Of a DNA stretch of 64,000 bases, positions 46,141 through 56,923 are shown piece after piece. How positions within the stretch are numbered: position 1 is the first letter of the stretch; every line of letters starts with the position of its first letter. The notes beneath the pieces were generated by a model that saw only the letters and a program-made list of their open reading frames with translations, did not search any database and was not told the DNA's origin. Both the position numbers and the translations under genes were made by a program. The DNA is from Henricia sp. BOLD:AAB3569 (lineage: Eukaryota > Echinodermata > Asteroidea > Spinulosida > Echinasteridae), in the NCBI GenBank assembly GCA_037783545.1, contig JBBELK010001374.1, positions 1 through 64,000 on the forward strand. Reading direction: 5' to 3'.

Positions 46141-46980
46141 TGCTGAATCAAAATATCAATGTTGGCAGCTTTATTTTTTTGTGCAGTCGACACCGAAATA
46201 TTAGTAAAAAGCCGTAAAAGTGCCCTGCGTTTTCGACTCAAATTTCTGTGACGTATATTTCTCACAGTGCCATATCATCCAATCAGCGTCCACAATATGG
46301 ACAACGCCTGCCAAGATGGCAGCGCCCATGACACGGAAGTTGTCAAAATTATCTTGGTTGTTTGACAACGTTTTAGTGTACCTACAACGTATTCATGACT
46401 TTTTTTTGTGACACATATCAAACATACTGACAAGCATGTCCCGAAACAGAAATGCTGCAAATGCGAGAAATAATCCGGGATTCCATTGGAGGCAGGGGAG
46501 TCCGTGTAACACAGACTCGCAGTGCAGCACACTCAATGCAACCTAGCCTTGTCCAAGGCCGTCTCCAGGTTTGTTTGAGAGAATATTGGGTCTAGCGCAA
46601 CCACGACGCGCCGTATCAGCACTGCGAGTCCGTGTTATGTTACACGTACTCCCCTAAAGGCAATCCCCGGTGATTTCTCGCATTTGCAGAGAAATCATGG
46701 TGAGAGGTTAATTGAATGAATACGTAGGTACACTAAAAAGTTGTCAGACAACAAAGAGAATTTCGACAACTTCCGTACCATGGGCGCTGCCATCTTACAT
46801 GTAGTTTAGGCGTTGTCCATATTGTGGACGCTGATTGGCTGATATGGCACTGTGAGAGGGATACGTCACAGAAATTCGAGTCGAAAACGAACTCCCCAGG
46901 CACTTTAACGGCTTTTTACTTATTTGTCAGTGTCAACTGCACAAAAATAAAGCTGCCAACATTGATATTTGGATTCAGCA
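46141..46980. mobile_element. Foldback element 1 (long palindrome)
   Basis: The arms 46141-46530 and 46616-46980 are inverted copies with scattered mismatches and indels (TGCTGAATC outer ends; GACTCGCAGTGC near the centre), around an 85-bp spacer. There is no transposase and no convincing target duplication, so the ends may be incomplete. Confidence 0.75.
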
Positions 46981-47009
46981 GGTCACAATCTATCATTTTG
47001 GCTAAACTA

Positions 47010-49325
47010 GTAGGAGACCAGCCTGTAGGTCCCGTGACCAAATTCTGGGAACAAAGGTTTGAAAGTGTCTTTGTGTTCCCTGATGAATACCGAACAATTT
47101 TGACTTGGGCTGCCCCCTTGAAAATGTCAGGCATTTCCGGGAGGGGTCAACAAAGGTCAAACAGGGGTCAAAATTCAAATATATTCCAATCGTGTCGATA
47201 TGCATATCAAATTACTCGTCTAGTCATGAGGATTCCAAAAATGTATAGTTTGTTATACATCCGACCTTAAATGAGGGCGCTGTGGTCAAAAACGTCGAAA
47301 GGTCAACGCACTTTTGACTGGTGGTCAAATTCACCAACACGGTTAACATTATCCGATTCTAATGATTTTAGTGTCTAATAATATGTTTTCCGACATGACA
47401 AATTCAACTAAGCAACTTTTAAAAGTGAAAGTGGTTGCCATAACCTTGAAATTTCAAAATGGCTGCTAAAAGGTTAACATAAATTAGCCAACATAACATA
47501 AATTAGCCAAAAACAATTTTTTTCCCAAACCCATGGATAAGAAATTATTAAATGTTTGTCACCGAAAGGTCATGAACAATTGAAACACTCCATTTTTAAA
47601 ACAAATAATGATTTTTAATTATGTGTATCCTTTTTCCTTAGAGCACATGTTCGATATAATATTGTACAGTATACCATATAAAGTGTATAGGTAAATGATG
47701 ATGATGGGCAGTGAATATCCTGCCACAATATAGCTTCAACAACATGTTCCCTCATTGGGTAAAAGTTTATGGATGCAATGAAACTGACATTTTACGCTTG
47801 GTAAGTACATCATTGAACCTTTCATCCTTTCTTTCATATGTGATTGGACCAAAGACACAACAAAAAGGTTAATATTTACAAAACAATTGATGGCTTAAAC
47901 TAGGTTTAAATGGGCCAGAGCCCATATGGCAATATTGTTACATTCCTCAAGCTAGTAATATTAATTGAGTATACAGGACATATAATACTCTGAATCATTG
48001 CGACCTTATTTCATGCTTAATGAAAATTGGTCGATTTACTTGATCTTCTCTGACCCATATGAACAACTTGCGCGCATCTGCTCACTGAGCTCCGTGACCC
48101 TACGCGCGCTCAGCGCAGAAAAGTGACACGGAAAACAAAATAACCAAACTAAAGGTAATACTCTGTACTTTGAAATGCGTAGCGAGTTGGTGAGAAACAT
48201 AGACGTACTTTTTATGTACTCACAAATGTTTGCAGTGCGGCGCTGTTTTCTCGTGTCATTTCCTGCGCTGAGCGTAGGGTCACGCAAGTTGTTCATATGG
48301 GTCAGAGAACTGGATCCAGTAAATCGACCAATTTTCATCAAGCATGAAATAAGGTCGCAATGATTCAGAGTATTATATGTCCTGTATACTAAATTAACTA
48401 GCTTGAGGAATGTAACAATATTGCCATATGGGCTCTGGCCCATTTAAACCTAGTTTAAGCCATCAATTGTTTTTTAAATATTAACTTTTTGTTGTGTCTT
48501 TGGTTCAATCACATATGAAAGAAAGGATGAAAGGTTCAATGATGTACTTACCAAGCGTAAAATGTCAGTTTCATTGCATCCATAAACTTTTACCCAATGA
48601 GGGAACATGTTGTTGAAGCTATATTGTTGCAGATATTCACAGCCCATCATCATCATTTACCTATACACTTTATATGGTATACTGTACAATATTATATCGA
48701 ACATGTGCTCTAAGGAAAAAGGATACACATAATTAAAAATCATTATTTGTTTTAAAAATGGAGTGTTTCAATTGTTCATGACCTTTCGGTGACAAACATT
48801 TAATAATTTCTTATCCATGGGTTTGGGAAAAAAATTGTTGTTTTTGGCTAATTTATGTTAACCTTTTAGCAGCCATTTTGAAATTTCAAGGTTATGGCAA
48901 CCACTTTCACTTTTAAAAGTTGCTTAGTTGAATTTGCCATGTCAGAAAACATATTATTAGACACTAAAATCATTAGAATCGGATAATGTTAACTGTGTTG
49001 GTGAATTTGACCACCAGTCAAAAGTGCGTTGACCTTTCGACGTTTTTGACCACAGCGCCTTCATTTAAGGTCGGATGTATAACAAACTATACATTTTTGG
49101 AATCCTCATGACTAGACGAGTAATTTGATATGCATATCGATACGATTGGAATATATTTGAATTTTGACCCCTGTTTGACCTTTGTTGACCCCTCCCGGAA
49201 ATGCCTGACATTTTCAAGGGGGCAGCCCAAGTCAAAATTGTTCGGTATTCATCAGGGAACACAAAGACACTTTCAAACCTTTGTTCCCAGAATTTGGTCA
49301 CGGGACCTACAGGCTGGTCTCCTAC
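47010..49325. mobile_element. Foldback element 2, 2.3 kb, arms of about 1.1 kb
   Basis: The outer ends read GTAGGAGACCAGCCTGTAGG and are inverted at the other end, with TA on both sides (47008-47009, 49326-49327). Arms 47010-48137 and 48244-49325 surround a 106-bp centre. Each arm contains closely spaced GGGTCA/AGGTCA hexamers (near 47143-47172). All reading frames here occur in mirrored pairs and are not genes. This is probably a non-autonomous TIR transposon. Confidence 0.8.
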
Positions 49326-49619
49326 TAAGTCGTCCTGCAGGCATTCTGCAGGCGTCCTGTGTCTATGCGGTATGCGTTTGATGTGCTGTACATGCCCGTT
49401 CCATCCGTCCCATCTTTATGTTTTGGGGTATGATGGATTTAAAAAAAGGGTTTTAGAACTATTAAATGTACCGTTGCTATGGTAACTAGCCATATGGCAA
49501 CCATTAAGACTGTAAAAAGTGGTAAAATGACAAAACTGCCATAAAGTCCAAGATATATGAATTGAACATTCTTTGTATATCCTATGTATATATAGTCCAT
49601 GGGCTACCAACCGAAACCC

Positions 49620-49620
<1 letters not shown>

Positions 49621-49658
<38 letters not shown>
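49621..49658 (+). repeat. Poly-C homopolymer, 38 nt
   Basis: An uninterrupted C run inside a dispersed repeat; the related copy near 53740 has a much shorter, interrupted tract. Confidence 0.9.
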
Positions 49659-49660
<2 letters not shown>

Positions 49661-50166
49661 GGGATTTTTGGAGACCACTTTTTCTGGGTAGCCGATAGTG
49701 TACCATTGCAATATCTGCTTGTTTGCAAAATTAATACTGGTGGAATAAGGAGTTAGGGGAGGGGGCAAATTTCCCCCTTAAAATCACTAAAAACCTAATT
49801 GTGCTGTTATGCAAGCACAGACTTACATCACATGTATGTATTTTGGTTCTAAGTGTCGCCCCATAATGGTTTTAGTACCTGGCAAATGGTCTGGGGATAA
49901 AATATTGGTATTTGAGGTCTTTCTTACCCCCTCCCCCCTCCCCCCCCCCCAAAAAAAAAACCCCACCAAAAAGGGCCTCTTTGAAATTACCGTATCAGTT
50001 CAAGACAAATATTCTGTTGAATCCCAGGTAGGGACCAAAAACCGACAGCCATTGGTACAATGCCAGAAAAAGAGGGTTGGAAAGGGGGAAGTTCACCTGA
50101 CCACCCCCCCCCCCCCCCATTTTTTAAAAAAGCCTGGATCCGCCCCTGAAAGTACAACTTTGCTAA

Positions 50167-50192
50167 CCCCCCCCCCCCCCCCCCCCCCCCCC
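50167..50192 (+). repeat. Poly-C homopolymer, 26 nt
   Basis: An uninterrupted C run; a 15-nt run lies just upstream at 50104-50118. Confidence 0.9.
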
Positions 50193-50410
50193 ACATATAC
50201 TCATAGTATTTTGTTGGTGGCCATAAACCCAAAACACTATTTTATTCTGTGTAGGATTAAACTGGAGTGATCTTTACATGTGCAATATTGGTATTTGTCT
50301 AGCAGTCACTTGTAATCTAACACAAAATAGCAAGACTTTCTGGCCAATATGTTGTTCTCACTTTAATAATAGTGCTTCGTTCGTTTGTAGGGTTGACGCT
50401 ACTTCGGCGC

Positions 50411-52060
50411 TTAGCAGCCAGGAGCGTATGTTGCCTTTAGCAACGCGTTTAGTTTGCACTTATTGAAAAGTGCTCGTCGGAGCTGGATCGGGTCGAGACC
50501 TAAGTCTCCTGCTAGTCTTTTTCACTGGCATACTATGCCTTTGTGTGCAGTGGGTGTGAATAGCCATTGTTTGAGTTCGGAGGAGTTGGGCATCCTTGAG
50601 ATGTGGCCGAGGTATTTGAGATGTTGGGTTTGACAGAAAGTGGACGCTGTGGAGGTCTTGCATATCCGCAGGATGTCGGCATTTGAATATCGGTAGGCGT
50701 ACTGGCGAGACGGGTCAGCATCCGGGGGTTCGGCTCTAACCCCTCTTCGCTGGAAGCCACCTCTAATCATCTGCCTGCACATCCGCGCCCACACGTACCG
50801 AGTCGATTTTGCTACGCTGGGCGGCGCTCAACTGCTCGGTTTGCACTGCATACGTCAATCTTGACCGTATGAGTGACTCTGCAATGCCATCCTCACTTGT
50901 ACCCTGAGCTGTATCTCTTTATCCGTTAGGACACCCTTGCACTCATTCCACTTCCCATAGGCCGCACCAATCTGGTGCTGGAGGTATTTGGGGTCTTTCG
51001 GGTTGTCGGTGAGCACATGACCCAGGTATCGGAACTGGCGCACGTTGTCAAGGTCAGCGCCGTTCACGTTGATCAGTGTTGTCGCTTGTTTGACATCCAG
51101 CGGTGTGTTCCACGTCATCGTGACCGTTTTTGACTCGGCCACTCGAAGTCCAAAGTTTCCGAAGTTCTCGATGATGATTTTCATCATCCCTTCCAACTCC
51201 ACCTTGGACCTCGCCACCACCAGAATGTCATCAGCGTACATGATCAACTTTGATACCGCCGTGCCGCGTGATGAGAAATCAGCGCGTTGTGCACGGTTGG
51301 TACATTCGTTGTTGACCGCATAATTGTGTTTTATGCCGGCATTGGGGTATCGCTGCTCAATGTCACGGAGCGCGCAGCAGATTACTGTATCTAGCGAGTA
51401 GTTAAACAGCATGCAGCTCTCCGCCGCCCATTGCCGTAAGCCAACTTCGATCTGTACCGGGTCCTTGTGCCCGACCAACTCGGCTGTAGTGGTCTTGTAT
51501 AGTTGTTCAAATATATCGACCAACTTGCCACCCGAATCGCCCAGTCGCCTCCAGAGTACTTTCCAGAGTGTTGCCCTGTCCACCCAGTCGTATGCAGCTT
51601 TGAGGTCCACGAAGCACCCCCAGACGTCATCGGCGGTTTTCGTCGAGATTTGACGAGCGAGATAAACGTCATCCGTCTTTGACTTGTTGCTTCGGAACCT
51701 GTATTGACTTGGGAGTATCGCCTGTTCATAGTGCGGTGTCAGCCGGGCTAACATGACCATCACCAAGACCTTGTTGACCGTGCTATTGATCATTAGGCCT
51801 CGGTAGTTCTTAGCATCAGTCATGGAGCCCTTGTTCTTAAACAGCGGCTTCAATCGCGACTTAGTCCAGGCATTTGGACACTCCCCGTTCACCCACACCC
51901 GTCGGATTAGAGCGTGCACGTACTCTGCCAGCCGTGGAGTGTCCACGTACTTGAGGTGTTCTCCTGCTATACCATCAACCCCCAAGCACCTCCCATTCTT
52001 CAGCTTCTGCAGAGCCTTGCTCGTCTCCTCCAGGGTGGGCTCACTATCGTCAATTGCGCC
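50411..52060 (-). pseudogene. LINE reverse transcriptase, C-terminal part
   Basis: The open portion 50855-51985 has the RT blocks: GVDGIAGEHLKY, RLKPLFKNKG, KNYRGLMINSTVNKV, SQYRFRSNKS, FVDLKAAYDWVD (motif A), KLIMYADDILVV (motif C with YADD) and FRYLGHVLTDN. Motif B, normally RQGxxxSP-like, reads GLRQWAAESCMLFNY, so the essential Gly-containing turn is altered. Beyond 50855 the coding sequence continues in other frames with LKYLGHISRMPNSS and DLGLDPIQLRRAL, the usual LINE C-terminal block, to a stop at 50411-50413. The clade is uncertain; the C-terminal block fits RTE- or I-like elements. It is an inactive fossil. Confidence 0.8.
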
Positions 52061-53223
52061 ACATCGACCTCGGGCAGGGCCTTCTGGTACTCGGGCTCGT
52101 CGAGTGCGCTCGCCGGCGGCCGGGGGCGCGCCTTGAAGTGCTCGCTAAAATGTTGGTGCAGCGACTCGACTGGGCAGAATTGGCGGTCGGTAGTGCATAG
52201 GAGGCGCTCCTCGCGGGCTAATCGGTATTCCTCCTCAACCTGGCGCATTTCAGCAGCCCGGTTGATCTTCTCGGCTCGCAGGCGATGAAACTCAGACTTG
52301 AGTTTTAACCTTAACTTTTTCACCTGCTTGCCTAACCTTTTACGCCCGCGAGCACCCCTGGTCTCACCTAGCCTCTCCACCATGCCCCTGTACTCATCCA
52401 TCACCCAGTCACTCTCCTCCACCAGCTGTTTCGGTAGCGCCGACTCGCTTATTGCTGTGCGTAGCCGGCACTCCAACGCCTCGGCATCGAGCTCGTCGTC
52501 CGAAGAGTCCAAGCTCGGAAGGTGTTGCTCTATTGCCTCGGCGTACAGCTGGCGGACGATCGGATCATCGCGAAGGGATTTGATTACTGTGCGTGGCTTC
52601 TGCTTGTCCGCCATGGAGCATCGAAGCTTGTTAAACCAACTGGCTTTCGACGCGTCGGCCTGCATGTTGGTAGGCGCATAGACCGACCAAGCAGCTAGTT
52701 TGACTCCGCGATATTTTATTCGGGCAAAGAGTATTCGGCCCGGCTCAATAATCTCGTAGTCAACTAGACTCGCTTCTGGAGAAAGCAATATCCCGACTCC
52801 GGCCGCCTTCTTCCTGGCTAAGCCTGAAAATACAAACCTCCAGCCCTCCAAGAGCGACCCTATCGGCCACTCCTCAATGACTCCCGCCCCCGCCATCTGC
52901 ACCTCCGAGAAGAAGCATAATGACTGGGACAGTTGTCTCACACTCACCGCACATTGAACCAGCTTGCTCGCACATGATGCCGTCGTTACGTTGATGTTGC
53001 CGACCAAAAGCCGGTGAACGTTGCGCATCATCTTGGAACCGCTTAGAGTCTTACGACTGGGAGTTCTGGCAGTGGTTTCGCAGTGCTGTTTAGTGTGGGC
53101 TCCGACGGTCTTACCATCATGACCCGTGTTGCTCAGATGTTGTCGCCTCGCTTTATGCTTGGCCACATTGTTAGTGTGCGCAGGAGTGGGCAGCTCACTG
53201 CTGACTTGCTGTTGCTGTAACAT
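52047..53223 (-). pseudogene. LINE endonuclease and linker, internally deleted
   Basis: The first part has the N-terminal half of an AP-endonuclease fold: LLVGNINVTT, FFSEVQMAG (catalytic Glu region), KKAAGVGILLSP and VYAPTN. The second half, which should carry the GDFN-type and SDH-type catalytic motifs, is missing: after ASWFNKL the frame jumps to ADKQKPRTVI, already in the linker. The linker is charged (SLDSSDDELDAEALE, then KRLGKQVKKLRLKLKSEF) and leads toward the RT. About 15 codons before the frame's own end, a 1-nt shift places the true continuation (SEPTLEE) in another frame. The endonuclease cannot be active. Confidence 0.75.
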
Positions 53224-53283
53224 ACTGAACGCGATATAATCTCTTAGTTAGTAGCTTTCCACCTCATCGAGGTGGACTTCTGG

Positions 53284-53966
53284 ACCCGTAGTATATCGTC
53301 TTGTTGTTATTACCGCTTGTCTATCTTAAGTAATATAGTTCAAGCCTTTTCAATCTAAATTGGACGTACTGTAACTTGGAAAAAGCAGACCAGGATTTGT
53401 ACTTCAACTTACCTCACACAATAGCGATGGAAGATGTCATTTAATTGTGTCAACAGCGCCCTCCAGAGTTCTGATATAGTTAGCCATTTTTCAAAATATT
53501 TCTTTAAGGGGGTTTTGAGCATTTAAGAGGGGGACACCATTTCTACAATGCATTTTTAGCGGTGGTACCAAAAGAAAAACCCGTCCTCCCACGTGGCATG
53601 GTCAAAAACAGGGATTTTGGCGGCCGTTTTGAAAATACGCCCCCCACGGCCACACCCACCAGTAGGGAATTTGCAAACAACCTAATTTGAATAGCTCTAT
53701 GGTCAAGGTTCCCAAAAAAAGTTGTCTTGAAAAATCCCGAGGGGGGGGAGAGGGGGGTTCTGGTAGCCCATGGACTAATACTATTGCCCTTGACAAATTC
53801 GATTAAAAAAAAGATGGATTCGTGTAAGATTTTCTGTTGCCATGGTAACCACCTTTCAGTTTGTAGTGGTGTCACAAAATTAATGTTCTGAGACAATGGG
53901 TCAGTGGGTATTTGCAGATGGATACAGATGTGTATCTGTCCCGTCTCGGGTTCATTTGAGAGACTT
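53284..53966. other. Non-coding, with a dispersed-repeat fragment
   Basis: No gene supported. Positions 53680-53775 are related in inverted orientation to 49594-49700. The long minus-strand frame across 53543-54322 is a shadow frame of the neighbouring pseudogene and its flank. Confidence 0.5.
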
Positions 53967-54851
53967 CTAATCAGTTTCGTCACCGTCGTCCGCCTGTAGA
54001 GCTTGCTTTGTTCTTTCATTGAAACAACCCTGGCCAACCTGACATGCACATAACACCGAGCAGGCAAGGTTTGCACTGCTGCAACCACATTTTTGTGTCT
54101 TGCAAGGAATCTCACTACTGCAAGAGCATCTGACAAGTTACAGCAAATCATCCGGTGTAGGTGTGTCACTGGGAAGAGTTGTTGGGAACATAATTTTGGA
54201 GCCATCTTCCCGTGACCATCCAAATGCTGTTGGATCCATTCTCGGTGGATCGGGTTGCAGTGTATTCCTCCAGACTGCCACCTGAAGGTGAGCGCGGGCC
54301 ACATTTTCCTGGAATGCTTCATTTGTTGAAGCTAGCTTTGGTGCGGCAGCCACACTCCGCCCCACTTTGCTTGCCCACATTTTCTGTCGTGCCTCTGTCA
54401 ACGAAGTACATTTAGTCTGGCCATAGCAAGCCAGAATGAATGGTGTTGCCTGGGAGATAACCGCCGACAGAATGCGACTTGTGTCACCTAAGTAGCTTAG
54501 GGCATAAACGCCAGCTCTCAGGACTCTGAGTGCCACAGCCTTTCTGATTTCAAAGTATGTTGCCACTGTATCGCAACTAGTGAGTCCATGTGCTGCTAAC
54601 ACGTCTGGAATGATATCACGATGCTTGTCAATGGTGGCGTTGATATTTATAACTGCACGACCATGAATTGGCGAAACCATCAAGACAGAGGTTGAAGCTG
54701 GTATGTCACCTTGGCAACAGAAGTGAAGCAGAAGAACAAATATGTCAGTGTCGTCTGCAACCACAAGCACTTTATTAGCCTTCACCTCTTCCAATTGTTG
54801 AACAATCATGGTATCCGCTTTCTCCTGTGTTGTTTTCACGGGGGTGTCCAC
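53967..54851 (-). pseudogene. PIN/FEN-like protein family member with Cys-rich tail, 5' truncated
   Basis: The minus-strand frame 54851-54138 (237 codons) has KADTMIVQQLEEV, VVADDTDIFVLLLHFC and AHGLTSCDT followed by a helical EIRKAVALRVL. The order resembles the XPG-I/FEN-type PIN nuclease motifs EAD(A/T), (S/T)DDSD and G(C/S)D(Y/T), then a helix-turn-helix. I recognise this as a large uncharacterised family in cnidarians, molluscs and amphioxus. Two motif residues are changed (E to K in KADT, G to S in SCDT). After the TAA at 54138-54140 the same frame stays open for 56 more codons to a TAG at 53967-53969 and encodes a Cys cluster (CSCSS, CKTQKCGCSS, CSVLCACQ) typical of this family's C-terminus. 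The TAA is therefore a nonsense mutation. The N-terminus is missing. Whether the family is host-derived or carried by transposons is not known to me. Confidence 0.65.
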
Positions 54852-54918
54852 AGGCGTGTTATTTTACCCTGTATAAGGTGTTGGTATTGGTACACTTGTC
54901 ATCACTAGTTGTTATCAC

Positions 54919-54946
54919 TTCTTGCAACAAAATTCTTGCAACAAAA
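54919..54946. repeat. 14-bp tandem duplication upstream of the Tc1 frame
   Basis: TTCTTGCAACAAAA occurs twice in tandem and abuts the ATG at 54946. Confidence 0.8.
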
Positions 54947-56020
54947 TGAAGGTTCTTCCAATTCTGTTTGTTGTCTGTCTGCTGGGACTGAGTATTGGTG
55001 TTCGCCGTCAGTTAACTGAAGCTGAGGTTGCTATAGCTGCCCAGCTCCTTGAATTTGGCAATACACAGCGTGCGGTGGCTGTACATTTTGATGTGTCCGT
55101 AAGTGTCATCAACCGGTTGTGGAGACGTTTTCAGGAAGATAGTATGTACACCAGGAGGCCAGGACAAGGTCGCAGACGTGTTACTACCCCTCCCCAGGAC
55201 CGATACCTGAGGATCCTGGCACGTCGAAATCGACGATCTACTGCAAGAGCCCTAGCCTCAAGCTTCCACAGGGCAACTGATGTCCGTATTTCCAATCAAA
55301 CAGTCAGGAATCGTCTGCATGAAGATGGTATGAGAACCAGACGACCAGCCACATGCCCCATTTTGTCCGTAGTACACCGCAGAGCCCGGCTGGACTTTGC
55401 TAGAAACCATCAATTTTGGCAGATGGACCAGTGGGCACCAGCACTGTTCTCAAATGAAAGCAGGTTCACTGTTTCAACCAATGATAGACGTGTAAGGGTT
55501 TGGAGACGGTCGGGGAAACGATATTTCAACTGCAACATTGTCGAATTTGACCACTTTGGAGGTGGATCAGTTATGGTGTGGGCGGGTATCTCCCTAGAGG
55601 GGCGTACGAACCTCGTCGTGGTAGCTGGTGGTGCACTAACAGGTTTGAGGTATCGAGATGAGATACTGGAACCTGTTGTGAGGCCATATGGTGCTGCCGT
55701 AGGTGAAAATTTTATCCTGGTGCAAGATAACGCTCGTGCACACACTGCACGAGTGTCCATGAACTTTCTTGAGAATGAGGGAATCAGCACGATGCCCTGG
55801 CCGGCAAGATCTCTTGACCTAAACCCTATAGAGCATGCATGGGACATGCTTGGCAGACGTGTTGCAGGTCGAGAACATGCTCCAGACTCTGTACACTCAG
55901 ATAGGCCTTGGTTGAAGAGTGGGAGAACATTCCTCAAGACTCCATAAGACAGTTATTTTAAGCATGCCTCGACGCTGTCAGGAGTGCATACAAGCACGTG
56001 GAGGTCATACCAGTTACTAG
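54946..56020 (+). pseudogene. Tc1-family transposase with a signal-peptide-like leader
   Basis: A Tc1-type DD34E transposase. The first 18 residues (MKVLPILFVVCLLGLSIG) look like a secretory signal peptide, which is not normal for this family. The paired helix-turn-helix begins at RRQLTEAEVAIAAQLLEFGN and continues with VINRLWRRFQE and TARALASSF. Catalytic motifs: the first Asp is replaced by Asn (FSNES, codon 55453-55455), the second is present (VQDNARAHTA), and DLNPIEH supplies the Glu with 34 residues between. Near 55890 the frame shifts: the open frame ends at 55947, while the typical C-terminus (ILSMPRRCQECIQARGG) lies in the +1 frame up to a stop at 56018-56020, with one further stop. 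It is inactive on three counts. In-frame codons upstream to 54922 exist, but 54946 is the more natural start. Confidence 0.85.
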
Positions 56021-56269
56021 ACAATGATTAATTAACGTTTACTTTGCCAAAACGTGGACAATGTACGGATAGTCATGATAACCTGCCAGATGATTATGTC
56101 CATATTTTTGTTCATTCATGTTTTAGTCATGTTAACAGGCTATCACATCAATAAATTTCGCCATACATTGTTGAGTATTGTTCGAGAATCAATTGACAAC
56201 ACCTGAATGATTTTCACATAACTTTAATGCCTATTGTTTTAACGGTAGCCCATATAGACCATGACAAAA

Positions 56270-56313
56270 ACATTATGTTCTCTTGTTCCTTTAATTATTT
56301 TGAGTAGTGTATA
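56270..56313 (+). repeat. Probable right terminal repeat of the Tc1 element
   Basis: The complement reads ACACTACTCAAAATAATTAA AGGAAC, the type of end seen in many Tc1/mariner elements. I could not find its partner upstream of the transposase, so the left end appears to be lost or replaced. Confidence 0.5.
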
Positions 56314-56598
56314 TCTAGAGGGCGCTGTTGATCGGCTGCCACCGTAATTTTTAACTCTCTGTGTGTTCCGTTTTTAATCGTCTTAAATCGCTTTTGATTT
56401 TTATGATTGACATTTTGCACAGTTAGTGTCTTTTACCTGATGTTTGACGTCTTTTGGTGTTCTTTTGACTTGGTAAAGAGATATCTGCACAAAAACATGT
56501 CAACTTGTGCTGATTCTGTATGGAACCGGCGTCGCCATGTTGGATGACTAGAGCAACATACATATGTACTGTGACTGTAGTCTACAACGTTTTGTTCA

Positions 56599-56811
56599 AT
56601 GGGATTTTGTATCTATGGTAGAGACTCCTTGTTCGACATCCGCAAGTGTGTGATAAACAAACCTGTTAACATTATAGATTTATCTTTGTGGAACAAGCTC
56701 AAGGAATTTAAGATTGCTAAGAAGACAAAACGCGGCTGTCGTGGTGGACGAAATAAACAAAGGCAAATTAGGGTCCAATTAAATTCTAACGTGACCCTTC
56801 AAGAACGGTAA
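56599..56811 (+). pseudogene. CR1 LINE, N-terminal coding fragment
   Basis: 70 codons from ATG: FCIYGRDSLFDIR, then KKTKRGCRGGRNKQRQIRV. The YxRDxL...RGxRGGR(N/K)KQR pattern is typical of the region just before the endonuclease in CR1-type LINEs. The frame then breaks, and coding-like sequence (VPIYNIKN, YNEPDLLAGTRD, RTKLLT) continues in another frame up to the nested insertion at 56924. The 56318-56598 leader has no frame and probably represents 5' UTR. Confidence 0.5.
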
Positions 56812-56923
56812 ATCATCAAAATTTTACAAAAGTTCCAATTTATAATATAAAAAACTCTATATACAACGAACCAGATTTGCTTGCTGGAACTCGCGATATA
56901 TAAAGAACAAAACTACTCACGTG

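Larger units (their letters stand above)
49328..50410. other. Non-coding stretch with several poly-C tracts
   Basis: No gene recognised. It contains C runs at 49621-49658, 50104-50118 and 50167-50192. The sequence around 49594-49700 (CCATGGGCTACC, poly-C, TCGGGATTTTT) is related, inverted, to 53680-53775. Confidence 0.5.
50411..53223 (-). mobile_element. Degenerate LINE (endonuclease + RT), minus strand
   Basis: The minus strand encodes, in order, the start of an AP-endonuclease-like domain, a basic linker, a reverse transcriptase and the conserved C-terminal block, broken by at least three frame changes. It represents one non-LTR retrotransposon copy. No poly-A or microsatellite tail was recognised at the low-coordinate end. 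An 8-bp hairpin, TCCACCTC-ATC-GAGGTGGA, lies upstream at 53258-53276 in the presumed 5' UTR. Confidence 0.8.

Noticed and set aside
46824..49485. Frames of 70-150 codons in the palindromes
   Set aside because: They occur as mirrored pairs on both arms (for example the GAAQVKIVRYSSGNTK frame) and are repeat shadows.
53543..54322. 259-codon minus-strand frame
   Set aside because: It runs antiphase over the PIN/FEN-like pseudogene, whose real frame shows the family motifs and Cys tail.
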